Shown: one piece after another, positions 8,688 to 18,773 of the stretch
How positions within the stretch are numbered: position 1 is the stretch's first letter
Layout of the letters: the number at the start of each line of letters is the position of its first letter
The notes under the pieces: model-generated
The model's input: only the letters and a program-made list of their open reading frames with translations
What the model was told of the DNA's origin: nothing
Database searches by the model: none
From: Pseudomonas rhizophila
GTDB taxonomy: Bacteria > Pseudomonadota > Gammaproteobacteria > Pseudomonadales > Pseudomonadaceae
Length of the DNA stretch: 64,000 bases
Assembly: GCF_003033885.1 (NCBI RefSeq)
Contig: NZ_CP024081.1
Location: forward strand, 514,232-578,231
Direction of reading: 5' to 3'
Position numbers and translations under genes: made by a program

Positions 8688-9824
8688 ATGTCCCAGACGT
8701 TTTACAAGAAAGGCTTTCTGGCCCTCGCAGTGGCAGCTGCGCTGGGTGTTTCTGCGTTTGCTCAGGCCGACGTCAAGATCGGCGTAGCGGGTCCGATGAC
8801 CGGTGCCAACGCGGCATTTGGTGAGCAGTACATGAAAGGCGCACAGGCCGCGGCCGATGCAATCAACGAAGCGGGCGGCATAAACGGCGAGAAAATCGTT
8901 CTGGTACCGGGCGATGACGCCTGCGAACCGAAGCAGGCCGTGGCGGTGGCCAACCGTTTTGTCGACCAGGACAAAGTTCTCGCCGTGGTCGGTCACTTCT
9001 GCTCCTCGTCCACCATCCCGGCGTCCGAGGTCTACGGCGATGCCGGCATCATCTCCATCACTCCGGGTTCCACCAACCCGCAGGTCACCGAGCGCGGCCT
9101 GAGCGCGATGTTCCGTATGTGCGGTCGTGACGACCAGCAGGGCATCGTCGCCGGCGACTACATCGTTGACGTGCTCAAGGGCAAGAAAATCGTTGTCCTG
9201 CACGACAAGGACACCTACGGTCAGGGCCTGGCGGATGCTACCAAGGCTCAGTTGGCCAAGCGTGGCGTGGAGCCGGTGCTGTACGAAGGCCTGACCCGTG
9301 GCGAGAAAGACTTCAGCGCCGTGGTCACCAAGATCCGTTCGGCCGGTGCCGACGTGGTCTACTTCGGCGGTCTGCACCCGGAAGCCGGCCCACTGGTCCG
9401 CCAGTTGCGTGAGCAAGGCCTCAAGGACGTGAAATTCATGTCCGACGACGGCATCGTCACCGACGAACTGGTCACCACCGCCGGCGGCCCGCAATACGTG
9501 GATGGTGTGTACATGACCTTCGGCGCCGACCCGCGCCTGCTGCCAGACAGCAAGGCCGTGGTGGACGCGTTCCGTGCCAAGGGCACCGAGCCGGAAGGCT
9601 ACACCCTGTACGCCTACGCCTCGGTCCAGGCCTTGGCGGCCGGTTTCAACGGCGCCAAGAAAAATGACGGCGAAGCCGCGGCCGAATGGCTCAAGGCCAA
9701 TCCGGTCCAGACCGTGATGGGCAAGAAGGAGTGGGACTCCAAGGGCGACCTGAAAGTCTCCGACTACGTGGTTTACCAGTGGGACAAGGACGGCAAATAC
9801 CATCAGCTGGAAAAACAGAAGTGA
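8688..9824 (+). CDS. braC: Branched-chain amino acid ABC transporter, periplasmic binding protein
   Basis: A 378-residue LivJ/BraC-type binding protein. A Sec signal peptide ends FAQA near residue 26, and the mature part starts DVKIGVAGPMTGANAAFG. The family segments GDDACEPKQAVAVANRFV and VVGHFCSSSTIPASEVY that bind the amino-acid backbone are present. It delivers Leu, Ile, Val (and possibly Ala or Thr) to the BraDE channel. The start at 8688 with GGAG ten bases upstream gives a proper signal peptide. A hairpin at 9840 separates it from the membrane genes and probably keeps braC messenger in excess. Confidence 0.94.
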   Translation: MSQTFYKKGFLALAVAAALGVSAFAQADVKIGVAGPMTGANAAFGEQYMKGAQAAADAINEAGGINGEKIVLVPGDDACEPKQAVAVANRFVDQDKVLAVVGHFCSSSTIPASEVYGDAGIISITPGSTNPQVTERGLSAMFRMCGRDDQQGIVAGDYIVDVLKGKKIVVLHDKDTYGQGLADATKAQLAKRGVEPVLYEGLTRGEKDFSAVVTKIRSAGADVVYFGGLHPEAGPLVRQLREQGLKDVKFMSDDGIVTDELVTTAGGPQYVDGVYMTFGADPRLLPDSKAVVDAFRAKGTEPEGYTLYAYASVQALAAGFNGAKKNDGEAAAEWLKANPVQTVMGKKEWDSKGDLKVSDYVVYQWDKDGKYHQLEKQK

Positions 9825-9839
9825 CATGAACGGCTGAAT

Positions 9840-9867
9840 CGCCCGGCGCCCCTGGTGCCGGGCGGTT
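9840..9867 (+). terminator. Intercistronic hairpin after braC (attenuator-like)
   Basis: An eight-base GC stem CGCCCGGC / GCCGGGCG with a short loop follows the braC stop by 15 bases and ends in GTTT. With no long T-run it is more likely a 3' stabiliser or partial terminator, as often seen after abundant binding-protein genes. Confidence 0.6.
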
Positions 9868-9994
9868 TACCCGTGTTCATGCAGTACCTGTCTTTTCTCC
9901 CGAGAGCTGCGCGCACATCGTGCAGCGTCGGCGGCTGAACCCCGGTCCGTCGCAGCGGTGTGCGTGCAGTCTCTCAAATGCGTGAGATTGCGTT

Positions 9995-10909
<915 letters not shown>

Positions 10910-10911
10910 GT

Positions 10912-12192
10912 ATGTCTGCTGCCAATAAACCGATTGATATCAAAAAGAGCGTCATCGACGCGATCCTGGCCGGCCTGATCTCGCTGATCGTGTTCGGGCC
11001 GATTGTCGGCGTGGTGCTCGACGGCTACAGCTTCAACCTGCAACCGGCCCGCGTGGGCTGGCTGGTGGCGATCGTGATGGTCGGGCGCTTTGCCTTGAGC
11101 CTGTTTCTGCAAACCCCCAAGGGTCTGAAGATTCTCCAGGGGTTCGAAAGCACCAGCTCCGGCGTGCATGTGCTGCCGCCAGACTACAAGTCGCGCCTGC
11201 GCTGGATCATCCCGGCGTTGATCGTGATTGCCATCGTGTTCCCGTTTTTTGCCAACAAATACGTGCTCACGGTGGTCATCCTCGGGCTGATCTATGTACT
11301 GCTGGGCCTGGGGCTTAACATCGTGGTCGGCCTGGCCGGGCTGCTCGACCTGGGTTACGTGGCGTTCTATGCCATCGGCGCCTATGGCCTGGCGCTGGGT
11401 TACCAATACCTGGGGCTGGGGTTCTGGACGGTGCTGCCGCTGGCGGCGATTGCGGCGGCGATGGCCGGGTGCATATTAGGATTCCCCGTGTTGCGAATGC
11501 ACGGTGACTACCTGGCCATCGTGACCCTGGGTTTTGGCGAGATCATCCGGCTGGTGCTCAACAACTGGCTGTCGTTTACCGGCGGGCCGAATGGCATGCC
11601 GGTGCCGTCGCCGACCTTCTTCGGCCTGGAGTTCGGCCGGCGAGCGAAGGAGGGCGGGGTGCCGTTCCACGAGTTCTTCGGCATTGCCTACAACCCCAAC
11701 GTCAAATTCCTGTTCATCTACATCGTCCTGTTCATCACCGTGTTGCTGGTGCTCTACGTCAAGCATCGCCTGACCCGCATGCCGGTCGGTCGCGCCTGGG
11801 AAGCCTTGCGCGAAGACGAGATCGCCTGCCGCTCCATGGGCCTGAACCATGTGCTGGTCAAGCTCTCGGCGTTCACCATTGGTGCTTCCACGGCGGGCCT
11901 GGCAGGCGTGTTCTTTGCCAGTTACCAGGGCTTCGTCAACCCGTCGTCGTTCACCTTCTTCGAGTCGGCGCTGATTCTGGCGATCGTGGTACTGGGCGGC
12001 ATGGGGTCGACAGTGGGCGTGGTCATCGCTGCATTTGTCCTCACCGTGGCGCCGGAGTTGCTGCGCAGCTTCTCGGAATACCGGGTGCTGCTGTTCGGCG
12101 TGCTGATGGTGTTGATGATGATCTGGCGCCCGCGCGGCCTGATTCGCATCAGTCGTACCGGGGTGACGCCGCGTAAGGGAGTAGCGCCATGA
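10912..12192 (+). CDS. braE: Branched-chain amino acid ABC transporter permease, LivM type
   Basis: A 426-residue permease, longer than LivH because of an extra N-terminal region. Core LivM segments are GLGLNIVVGLAGLLDLGYVAF, HGDYLAIVTLGFGEIIR and the loop VVLGGMGSTVGV that contacts the ATPase. It forms the membrane channel with braD. Its stop codon overlaps the braF start in ATGA, indicating translational coupling. Confidence 0.94.
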   Translation: MSAANKPIDIKKSVIDAILAGLISLIVFGPIVGVVLDGYSFNLQPARVGWLVAIVMVGRFALSLFLQTPKGLKILQGFESTSSGVHVLPPDYKSRLRWIIPALIVIAIVFPFFANKYVLTVVILGLIYVLLGLGLNIVVGLAGLLDLGYVAFYAIGAYGLALGYQYLGLGFWTVLPLAAIAAAMAGCILGFPVLRMHGDYLAIVTLGFGEIIRLVLNNWLSFTGGPNGMPVPSPTFFGLEFGRRAKEGGVPFHEFFGIAYNPNVKFLFIYIVLFITVLLVLYVKHRLTRMPVGRAWEALREDEIACRSMGLNHVLVKLSAFTIGASTAGLAGVFFASYQGFVNPSSFTFFESALILAIVVLGGMGSTVGVVIAAFVLTVAPELLRSFSEYRVLLFGVLMVLMMIWRPRGLIRISRTGVTPRKGVAP

Positions 12193-13061
12193 GCGAAGTC
12201 GTGCTTACCGTTGAAAACCTGATGATGCAATTCGGTGGGATCAAGGCCCTCAGCGACGTCAGCCTGCAAGTCAAGCGCAACTCGATCTTCGCCCTGATCG
12301 GCCCCAACGGTGCGGGCAAGACCACGGTGTTCAACTGCCTGACCGGTTTCTACAAGGCCACAGGCGGCAAAATCGAGCTCAATGTGCGCGGCGAGCGGAC
12401 CGATGTCATCAAGCTGTTGGGCGAACCGTTTCGTCCCACTGACTTCGTGTCCCCCAAATCCTTCGCCAGCCGGGTGTTCTACAAGATGTTCGGCGGCACC
12501 CACCTGGTGAACCGTGCAGGCCTGGCGCGGACCTTCCAGAACATTCGCCTGTTCAAGGAAATGTCCGTGCTGGAGAACCTGCTGGTGGCTCAGCACATGT
12601 GGGTCAATCGCAGTCTGGTGGCGGGCGTGCTCAACACCAAGGGTTACCGCCAGGCAGAAAGCGATGCCCTGGACCACGCCTTCTACTGGCTGGAAGTGGT
12701 GGACCTGGTGGATTGCGCCAACCGGCTGGCGGGCGAACTTTCCTATGGCCAGCAACGGCGCTTGGAAATTGCCCGGGCCATGTGCACCCGCCCGCAGATC
12801 ATCTGTCTCGACGAACCGGCCGCCGGCCTAAACCCTCAGGAAACCGAAGCGCTGAGCGCGATGATCCGGCTGCTGCGCGACGAGCACGATCTGACCGTGG
12901 TGCTGATCGAACACGACATGGGCATGGTAATGAGCATTTCCGACCACATCGTGGTGCTGGACCACGGCAACGTGATCGCCGAGGGCGGTCCCGAGGCGAT
13001 TCGCAACGATCCGAAGGTGATCGCAGCCTACCTGGGTGCCGATGAAGAGGAGTTGGTATGA
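12189..13061 (+). CDS. braF: Branched-chain amino acid ABC transporter ATPase, LivG type
   Basis: A 290-residue ATPase, longer than the usual 255 residues because of an insertion of about 35 residues between Walker A and the Q-loop (near 70-100). Walker A is GPNGAGKTT at 38-46, the signature is LSYGQQRRLEIAR, and Walker B is ICLDEPAAGLNP, with H in the later EHDMGMVM switch. It powers uptake with braG. Both ends overlap neighbours by four bases. Confidence 0.94.
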   Translation: MSEVVLTVENLMMQFGGIKALSDVSLQVKRNSIFALIGPNGAGKTTVFNCLTGFYKATGGKIELNVRGERTDVIKLLGEPFRPTDFVSPKSFASRVFYKMFGGTHLVNRAGLARTFQNIRLFKEMSVLENLLVAQHMWVNRSLVAGVLNTKGYRQAESDALDHAFYWLEVVDLVDCANRLAGELSYGQQRRLEIARAMCTRPQIICLDEPAAGLNPQETEALSAMIRLLRDEHDLTVVLIEHDMGMVMSISDHIVVLDHGNVIAEGGPEAIRNDPKVIAAYLGADEEELV

Positions 13062-13774
13062 GTGGACCTATCCTCGAACTCAAGGAGCTGGACGTATTCT
13101 ACGGGCCGATCCAGGCCCTGAAAAAAGTCTCGATGCACATTGGGGAAGGTGAAACCGTCAGCCTGATTGGCTCCAACGGTGCCGGCAAGTCCACGTTGCT
13201 GATGTCGATTTTCGGCCAGCCGCGGGCGGCGAGTGGGCAGATTATCTACCAGGGCGTGGACATCACGCACAAGTCGTCCCACTACATCGCCTCCAACGGC
13301 ATCGCGCAATCGCCGGAAGGACGGCGGGTATTCCCTGACATGACTGTTGAGGAAAACCTGTTGATGGGCACCATTCCCATCGGTGACAAGTACGCCAGCG
13401 AAGACATGCAGCGCATGTTCGAGCTGTTCCCGCGGCTCAAGGAGCGGCGCAACCAGCGGGCCATGACCATGTCCGGCGGCGAGCAGCAGATGCTCGCCAT
13501 CGCCCGGGCGCTGATGAGCCGGCCCAAATTGTTGCTGCTCGATGAACCCAGCCTGGGACTGGCGCCGATCGTGGTCAAACAGATCTTCGCCACCTTGCGG
13601 GAGCTGGCGTCCACCGGCATGACGATCTTTCTGGTGGAGCAGAACGCCAACCACGCCCTCAGGCTGTCGGACCGGGCCTATGTGATGGTCAACGGTGAAA
13701 TCCGCCTGACCGGCACCGGCAAGGAACTGCTGGTCAACGAAGAGGTGCGCAACGCGTATTTGGGCGGCCATTGA
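13058..13774 (+). CDS. braG: Branched-chain amino acid ABC transporter ATPase, LivF type
   Basis: A 238-residue ATPase of standard LivF size. Walker A is GSNGAGKST at 38-46, the signature MSGGEQQMLAIARALM, Walker B LLLLDEPSLGLAP, and the switch histidine lies in EQNANHALRLSDRAYVM. It is the last gene of the bra operon and is followed by a strong terminator 16 bases later. Confidence 0.95.
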   Translation: MSGPILELKELDVFYGPIQALKKVSMHIGEGETVSLIGSNGAGKSTLLMSIFGQPRAASGQIIYQGVDITHKSSHYIASNGIAQSPEGRRVFPDMTVEENLLMGTIPIGDKYASEDMQRMFELFPRLKERRNQRAMTMSGGEQQMLAIARALMSRPKLLLLDEPSLGLAPIVVKQIFATLRELASTGMTIFLVEQNANHALRLSDRAYVMVNGEIRLTGTGKELLVNEEVRNAYLGGH

Positions 13775-13790
13775 CACAAGGCCAGCCATG

Positions 13791-13822
13791 AAAAAACCGG
13801 CGATTGAATCGCCGGTTTTTTT
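13791..13822 (+). terminator. Rho-independent terminator of the bra operon
   Basis: A long perfect stem ACCGGCGATT / AATCGCCGGT with a two-base loop is flanked by A and T runs, directly after braG. Confidence 0.93.
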
Positions 13823-13848
13823 ATCTTTCAAATCCACCACCCATCCCC

Positions 13849-13940
13849 TTGTGGGAGCGAGCCTGCTCGCGGTGGCGCCGGACCATCCAACCTCTTTATA
13901 TCGGACATGACCCTATCGCGAGCAGGCTCGCTCCCACAGG
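13849..13940. repeat. REPIN after the bra operon
   Basis: An inverted REP pair lies just downstream of the bra terminator, with one core changed to CGCGGTGGC. Confidence 0.88.
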
Positions 13941-14626
13941 GTTTGGCGCTGTGCCCGAGAATTGTGGACAACAATCCTGAGCCCCTGCGAAACCGCGACA
14001 TAAAGTCGCCGCAAACAGTTGTTTTGTCACGGTTTTGACTTGTCCCCGTTTGCTGTGGAACCGGCTGTGGGTAAGGTGGGAGTAGCTGGCTGCAAGCCTC
14101 TGAATACGTGGCTTTCAGGCGTGTGGTTGTTTTTTGATCAGAGGATTTCGGTCAAGCGGGTACGAGGGGTGTCAACACTTTTATGAGGGTCGCCAAAGGC
14201 TTGAAAATCTGTGCGCAAGCCTGTGGATAAGTCTGTGATTAAACTCTGGAAAGACTGCGCTGAGGGCCGAATTTGCTGGCTTGAAGCCATCGTTCTTTTT
14301 ACCGTCGGCTTATAGCAGATAAGTCGATCTGCACAACCTGCATTGCAGGGTCAAGGGAAAAAATTTTCCAAATCCCTCGCAAAGCCTTATGCACAGCGGC
14401 TTGGGAAGTTTGCACTTGCCCCCGATTGCTGTGGACCCGCCTGTGGATAAGTTGCGGGCAACCGCCTGTGGCCCTTGTTTCATAAGGCCTGGCGCCGATT
14501 GGTTGTTTTATGAGCAATGCTCGAATGAAACCTCGCTTCCAGAAGTCTTGCCCATGCTGTGCCAGGCCGGGCATGCTGTGGGCCGATTTCCATTCATTGG
14601 CTGTTTTGAGCCCCAAGGAGAACACG
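13941..14626. other. Gene-free region with DnaA-box-like sequences
   Basis: No convincing gene is seen in this stretch before the SDR gene. It contains TGTGGATAA at 14222 and 14442, TGTGGGTAA at 14066, TGTGGACAA at 13963 and TTATGCACA at 14387, all equal to or one base from the DnaA-box consensus TTATNCACA or its complement. A segment of about 44 bases ending in the box is repeated imperfectly at about 14036 and 14412 (shared core TTGCTGTGGA). A short A/T-rich palindrome-like patch lies near 14358-14370. It could be a DnaA-binding regulatory cluster; oriC is unlikely because dnaA, dnaN or rpmH are not nearby. Confidence 0.45.
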
Positions 14627-15391
14627 ATGTCCAACACCCTGTTTATTACCGGCGCAACGTCCGGTTTCGGTGAAGCCTGTGCCCGTCGTTTTGCCGAAGC
14701 AGGCTGGAAACTGGTGCTGACCGGTCGTCGTGAAGAACGCCTCACTGCCCTGTGCGCCGAGTTGTCGAAGCAGACTGAAGTCCATGGTCTGGTGCTTGAT
14801 GTGCGTGACCGCACAGCCATGGAGGAGGCGATCGCCAACCTGCCACCGTCCTTCGCCAAATTGCGGGGCTTGATCAACAACGCCGGTCTGGCGCTGGGCG
14901 TTGATCCTGCGCCCAAGTGCGACCTCGATGACTGGGACACGATGGTCGATACCAACGTGAAAGGTTTGATCTACAGCACCCGCCTGCTGTTGCCGCGGCT
15001 GATCGCTCATGGCCGTGGTGCCGGGATCGTCAACCTGGGGTCCATCGCCGGCAACTATCCGTACCCTGGCAGCCACGTGTACGGGGCGAGCAAGGCGTTC
15101 GTCAAACAGTTCTCCCTGAACCTGCGTTGCGATCTGCAAGGCACTGGCGTGCGGGTAAGCAACATTGAGCCGGGTCTGTGCGAGAGCGAGTTTTCCCTGG
15201 TGCGCTTTGCGGGTGACCAGGAACGCTACAACGCGACCTATGCCGGGGCCGAGCCGATCCAGCCGCAGGATATCGCCGACACCATTTTCTGGGTGCTCAA
15301 CACTCCGGCCCACATCAATATCAACAGCCTGGAATTGATGCCTGTGAGCCAGACCTGGGCCGGGTTTGCCATTGAGCGCAACAAGGCGTAA
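14627..15391 (+). CDS. Short-chain dehydrogenase/reductase, YdfG-like
   Basis: A 254-residue classical SDR. The cofactor motif TGATSGFG is at 8-15, NNAG at 84-87, and the catalytic Ser139, Tyr152 and Lys156 sit in NLGSIAGNYPYPGSHVYGASK. The overall pattern, including EPGLCESEFSLVRF, resembles YdfG, an NADP-dependent serine/3-hydroxy acid dehydrogenase that also reduces malonic semialdehyde. The start at 14627 has a strong AAGGAG six bases upstream; a longer frame has none. It stands alone between the DnaA-box region and a REPIN. Confidence 0.88.
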   Translation: MSNTLFITGATSGFGEACARRFAEAGWKLVLTGRREERLTALCAELSKQTEVHGLVLDVRDRTAMEEAIANLPPSFAKLRGLINNAGLALGVDPAPKCDLDDWDTMVDTNVKGLIYSTRLLLPRLIAHGRGAGIVNLGSIAGNYPYPGSHVYGASKAFVKQFSLNLRCDLQGTGVRVSNIEPGLCESEFSLVRFAGDQERYNATYAGAEPIQPQDIADTIFWVLNTPAHININSLELMPVSQTWAGFAIERNKA

Positions 15392-15406
15392 GACCGCGTT
15401 ATCGTT

Positions 15407-15535
15407 CATCGCGGGCAAGCCTTGCTCCCACAGAGTTGGCTCATCTATGGGGCAAGCCTTGCTCCCAAAGAGTTGACTCATCTATGGGGCAAGGTCGGCC
15501 AAATGTCTGTGGGAGCAAGGCTTGCCCGCGATAGC
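15407..15535. repeat. Expanded REPIN with internal tandem duplication
   Basis: Outer inverted REP arms of the GCAAGGCTTGC subtype enclose a spacer in which a unit of about 37 bases (GAGTTGGCTCATCTATGGGG plus a REP half) starting at 15433 is partly repeated from 15470. The element has three GGGCAAG-type half units instead of two. Confidence 0.8.
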
Positions 15536-15545
15536 GATTTACCGG

Positions 15546-16676
15546 TCAGGCCAGATAATCAGCCAGCCCGCGGTAGCAGGTCAGTAGGTGATACGGCGTG
15601 GTCGATGGCATGTCCTGGCGGCTGACAGTGCCGTCGGCGTCCAGGCATTCGTTCCAGCCTTTGGCATGCAGGAAGTGCTGCTGCAACGCCCGTAGTTGAT
15701 GCAGCAATGCGCCCTGATTGCCCGGGCGTAATGTCAGTGCCCGCAAATATTCCGCCTGAGCCCAGATGCGCTGGGTGGCGTCCCGCGGTACCTGTGATCC
15801 CAGGCTCAGCATGGCGCACACCGCGCCGGACTGCGGGCTCACGCCTTGCTGTTCGGTACGGCTGAAGCTGCTATCAAGGGCTGTGTGCAACTTGCCGCCG
15901 CGCAACAAGGGCGATGAGGCCAGCAAGTAATACCACTCGAACTGATGGCCTGGCTCAAACCAGTTATCCACAGCCTTGACCGGTTTCTCCATCATGACGC
16001 GCTGCTGCGGGTCGATGAAGTGCTTGAACATGGCATCGCACAGGGCCAGCAATGCCTGGCGCACGTTGATGTCGTCGCGAACCGAGAGGGTGGCGAGGAA
16101 GGCTTCGGCCAGGTGCATCAACGGGTTTTGCAGCGGGCCGGATGCGCGGGTCGACCAATCGCGTCCCAGGCTGGCCTCGTAAAGGCCGTCTCCGGTCGCA
16201 AAGCGCCGGGCGATGACTTCCAGGGCCGCGTTGAGTACCGACTCCACCAGCGGCTCGCGAACCTTGCTCCAGTAATGGGCGCAGGCAAACAGGATGAAAG
16301 CGTGGGTGTAAAGGTCTTTGCCGGTGTCCAGCGGTACGCCTTGGGGGTCAATGCTGTAGAACCAGCCACCATGTTCGCCATCATGGAAGTGCCGCTGCAG
16401 GGAGCGGAACAGTGCGCCAGCCCGTTCTTCGGCCTGTGGCGCTTCGCCGATCAGGCTGGCGAACACGTATAGCTGTCGCGCACAGGCCATCGCCCGGTAG
16501 CGCTGGGGCTCGAGCGGCTTGTGCCGGGTATCGAGGGATTCATAGGGCAGCGCCAGCTCGGCATTCCATCCCGGGCCTTGCCACATCGGCACGATCACGT
16601 CGTGAAAGTGCTGACGTACCGTGGCGAACAGGGCAGTCAGTTCAGGTGCAGGAGCGGGGCGGGAAGCATCGGGCAT
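15546..16676 (-). CDS. AGE-family epimerase/isomerase
   Basis: A 376-residue protein of the N-acylglucosamine 2-epimerase fold ((alpha/alpha)6 barrel). Visible family features are the early RYRAMACARQLYVFA segment, the middle repeat with HAFILFACAHYW, and NPLMHLAEAFLATL and WFEPGHQFEWYYLLA, which carry the conserved active-site His and Glu. Related enzymes isomerise free sugars such as mannose to fructose or epimerise N-acetylglucosamine. No sugar-transport genes are adjacent, so the substrate cannot be set. It is convergent with the SDR gene across a REPIN. Confidence 0.85.
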   Translation of the reverse strand: MPDASRPAPAPELTALFATVRQHFHDVIVPMWQGPGWNAELALPYESLDTRHKPLEPQRYRAMACARQLYVFASLIGEAPQAEERAGALFRSLQRHFHDGEHGGWFYSIDPQGVPLDTGKDLYTHAFILFACAHYWSKVREPLVESVLNAALEVIARRFATGDGLYEASLGRDWSTRASGPLQNPLMHLAEAFLATLSVRDDINVRQALLALCDAMFKHFIDPQQRVMMEKPVKAVDNWFEPGHQFEWYYLLASSPLLRGGKLHTALDSSFSRTEQQGVSPQSGAVCAMLSLGSQVPRDATQRIWAQAEYLRALTLRPGNQGALLHQLRALQQHFLHAKGWNECLDADGTVSRQDMPSTTPYHLLTCYRGLADYLA

Positions 16677-16762
16677 TGGTGGACGTCGTCACGGCTGGAG
16701 GGGTGATTGCGCGACATGGTAGCAGAGTGGCAAGTTCGAGAGAGGCGAGGCCTTCCAGTCCG

Positions 16763-16835
16763 TCATCGCGAGCAGGCTCGCTCCCACATTTATTGGCGTA
16801 TGCCATACCCTGTGGGAGCGAGCCTGCTCGCGATT
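16763..16835. repeat. REPIN between hupE/ureJ and the AGE gene
   Basis: An inverted REP pair with a short spacer of about 20 bases, placed in the gap downstream of hupE/ureJ. Confidence 0.88.
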
Positions 16836-16856
16836 AGCCTTGATGGGTGCTGAAAA

Positions 16857-17429
16857 TCAACCCGCCAACAACCACACTCCAGCCGCCGCCGAACCCGCTC
16901 CGGCCAGACGCACCAGAGGGGCGGCCGCTTGCGGCAAGACGCGAACCACGGCGTAGCCTGCGCCATGCAACGCCGCCGTCGCCGCGACAAAACCGGCCGC
17001 ATAAGCCCAAGGGCTTGTCATGTCCGGCAGTTCCAGACCATGGGCCACGCCATGGAACAGCGCGAACACCGCCGTCGCGCCAATCGCCAGGCTCAGCGGC
17101 GGGCGCACCGCCAGTGCCACCGCCAGGCCCAAGGCCAGCACCGAGGCGGCAATCCCGCTTTCCAGCGCAGGCAGGTCCAGGCCTTCAAAGCCCAGCAAAC
17201 CGCCGATCAGCATGCTGACGACGAAGGTGCACGGCAGCGCCCAGCGCGCCGCGCCTTGTTGTTGGGCGGCCCACAAGCCGACCGCCAGCATGGCCAGCAG
17301 ATGATCCAGCCCGCCGATGGGGTGACCGAGGCCGGCCATCAGGCCGTTATCGCCATGGCCAGGGTGAGCAAAGGCCAAGGCCGGGGTCAGCAACAGGGCG
17401 AGGGCGCCAAGCAGGCGTTTGAATGTCAT
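16857..17429 (-). CDS. ureJ: HupE/UreJ-family nickel transporter
   Basis: A 190-residue inner-membrane protein with a signal-like first segment and about six hydrophobic segments. The family motif HPGHGD follows the first segment at about residue 22, HPIGGLDHLLAMLAVG is the HX5DH nickel-binding type motif, and FALFHGVAHGLELP is a second conserved His cluster. Members bring nickel (or cobalt) into the cell for urease or hydrogenase. It is last in the ureE-ureF-ureG-ureJ row, 45 bases after ureG, which supports nickel supply to urease. Confidence 0.88.
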   Translation of the reverse strand: MTFKRLLGALALLLTPALAFAHPGHGDNGLMAGLGHPIGGLDHLLAMLAVGLWAAQQQGAARWALPCTFVVSMLIGGLLGFEGLDLPALESGIAASVLALGLAVALAVRPPLSLAIGATAVFALFHGVAHGLELPDMTSPWAYAAGFVAATAALHGAGYAVVRVLPQAAAPLVRLAGAGSAAAGVWLLAG

Positions 17430-17474
17430 GGATAAGCTTCCTTGTTGAGCGTGTGAACAGTTGAAGTTGAAAAA

Positions 17475-18089
17475 TCAGGCGGCGGTCAGCAGGCCCTGGC
17501 GTTCGATGAAGGCGATGATCTGCTCCAGGCCCTGGCCGGTTTTCTGGTTGCTGAACACGAACGGCTTGCCGTTGCGCATCCGACGGGTGTCGCTGTCCAT
17601 CATTTCCAGGGACGCACCCACCAGTGGCGCCAGGTCGATCTTGTTGATCACCAGCAGGTCGGATTTACAGATGCCCGGTCCGCCTTTGCGCGGCAGCTTG
17701 TCGCCGGCCGAGACATCGATCACATAAATGGTCAGGTCCGACAGCTCTGGGCTGAAGGTCGCCGAAAGGTTATCGCCGCCCGATTCCACCAGGATCAGAT
17801 CCAGCCCCGGAAACCGTCGGTTCAATTGATCCACGGCCTCAAGGTTGATCGAGGCGTCTTCGCGGATCGCCGTGTGCGGGCAACCGCCGGTTTCCACGCC
17901 GATGATCCGCTCCGGCGCCAAGGCTTCGTTACGCACCAGAAAATCGGCATCTTCACGGGTGTAGATGTCGTTGGTGACCACCGCCAGGTTGTAGCGTTCA
18001 CGCAGGGCCAGGCACAGGGCCAGGGTCAGGGCGGTTTTGCCGGAGCCTACCGGGCCGCCGATACCGACGCGCAGAGGTTGTGTATTCAT
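17475..18089 (-). CDS. ureG: Urease accessory GTPase
   Basis: A 204-residue SIMIBI GTPase. The P-loop GGPVGSGKT lies at 11-19, the nickel-binding CPH motif at 70-72 within [17 protein letters not shown], the Walker B-like [11 protein letters not shown], and the guanine motif NKIDL. UreG dimers carry Ni and use GTP hydrolysis to drive urease activation together with UreF and UreD. It follows ureF by nine bases in the same operon. Confidence 0.97.
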   Translation of the reverse strand: MNTQPLRVGIGGPVGSGKTALTLALCLALRERYNLAVVTNDIYTREDADFLVRNEALAPERIIGVETGGCPHTAIREDASINLEAVDQLNRRFPGLDLILVESGGDNLSATFSPELSDLTIYVIDVSAGDKLPRKGGPGICKSDLLVINKIDLAPLVGASLEMMDSDTRRMRNGKPFVFSNQKTGQGLEQIIAFIERQGLLTAA

Positions 18090-18098
18090 GAGGGTCTC

Positions 18099-18773
18099 CT
18101 AGGAACGGAACAGGCGGCTGTACTGGCGCTCATGGGCCATGCACGCCAGGGACAGGCCAAACGTGGCGCTGCCGTAATGGTCGGGATCAATGTTCGAGGC
18201 GTTGTGTTGAGCCTGTTGCAGCAGTGGCAGCAGTTCGCTGGTCAGGCGCTGGGCGGCTTGCTGGCCCAGGGGCAGGGTCTTCATCAGGACGGCCAACTGG
18301 TTTTCCAGCCAGCTCCATAACCAGGCGGCCAGGGCGTCCTGGGGGCTGATGTTCCAGGCGCGGGCGGCCAAGGCCCAGCCCAGGGCCAGGTGCGGTTCAG
18401 TACGTTGTTCAAGAAAGCGCCGTGCCGCGGCATCGAGTTCCGGCAGGCCGCCCAGCAACTGCTGCAACGAATAACCCATCTGCCGACTTTCCTGATGCAG
18501 CTCGCGGGTTTCCCGGCTGGCGCGGTGTTCCTCGCAGTGTTGCAGCAAGGCGTCCCAGTCGTCGGCGGCGGCGGCGGTGCAGTGGGCCAGTAGCAAAGGC
18601 GCCTCGAAGCGTGCCAGGTTCAACAGCAACTGATCGCTGATCCAGCGACGGGCGTCGTCGCAGGTTTTGACCTGGCCGTTATCCACTGCCATCTCCAATC
18701 CCTGGGAATAGCTGTAGCCGCCGATCGGCAATTGCGGGCTGGCCAGACGCAGCAGCGCCCACGCCGGGTTCAT
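18099..18773 (-). CDS. ureF: Urease accessory protein UreF
   Basis: A 224-residue mostly helical protein. Family marks are LASPQLPIGGYSYSQGLEMAV near the N-terminus, the late conserved SSNIDPD-like stretch (here NASNIDPDHYGSATFGL) and the C-terminal CMAHERQYSRLFRS. UreF links UreD to UreG and gates GTP hydrolysis during nickel insertion. Its start overlaps the ureE stop in ATGA. Confidence 0.95.
   Translation of the reverse strand: MNPAWALLRLASPQLPIGGYSYSQGLEMAVDNGQVKTCDDARRWISDQLLLNLARFEAPLLLAHCTAAAADDWDALLQHCEEHRASRETRELHQESRQMGYSLQQLLGGLPELDAAARRFLEQRTEPHLALGWALAARAWNISPQDALAAWLWSWLENQLAVLMKTLPLGQQAAQRLTSELLPLLQQAQHNASNIDPDHYGSATFGLSLACMAHERQYSRLFRS

Noticed and set aside
13941..14626. 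Chromosomal replication origin
   Set aside because: DnaA-like boxes are present but no dnaA, dnaN, rpmH or gidA gene is near and the boxes are dispersed.
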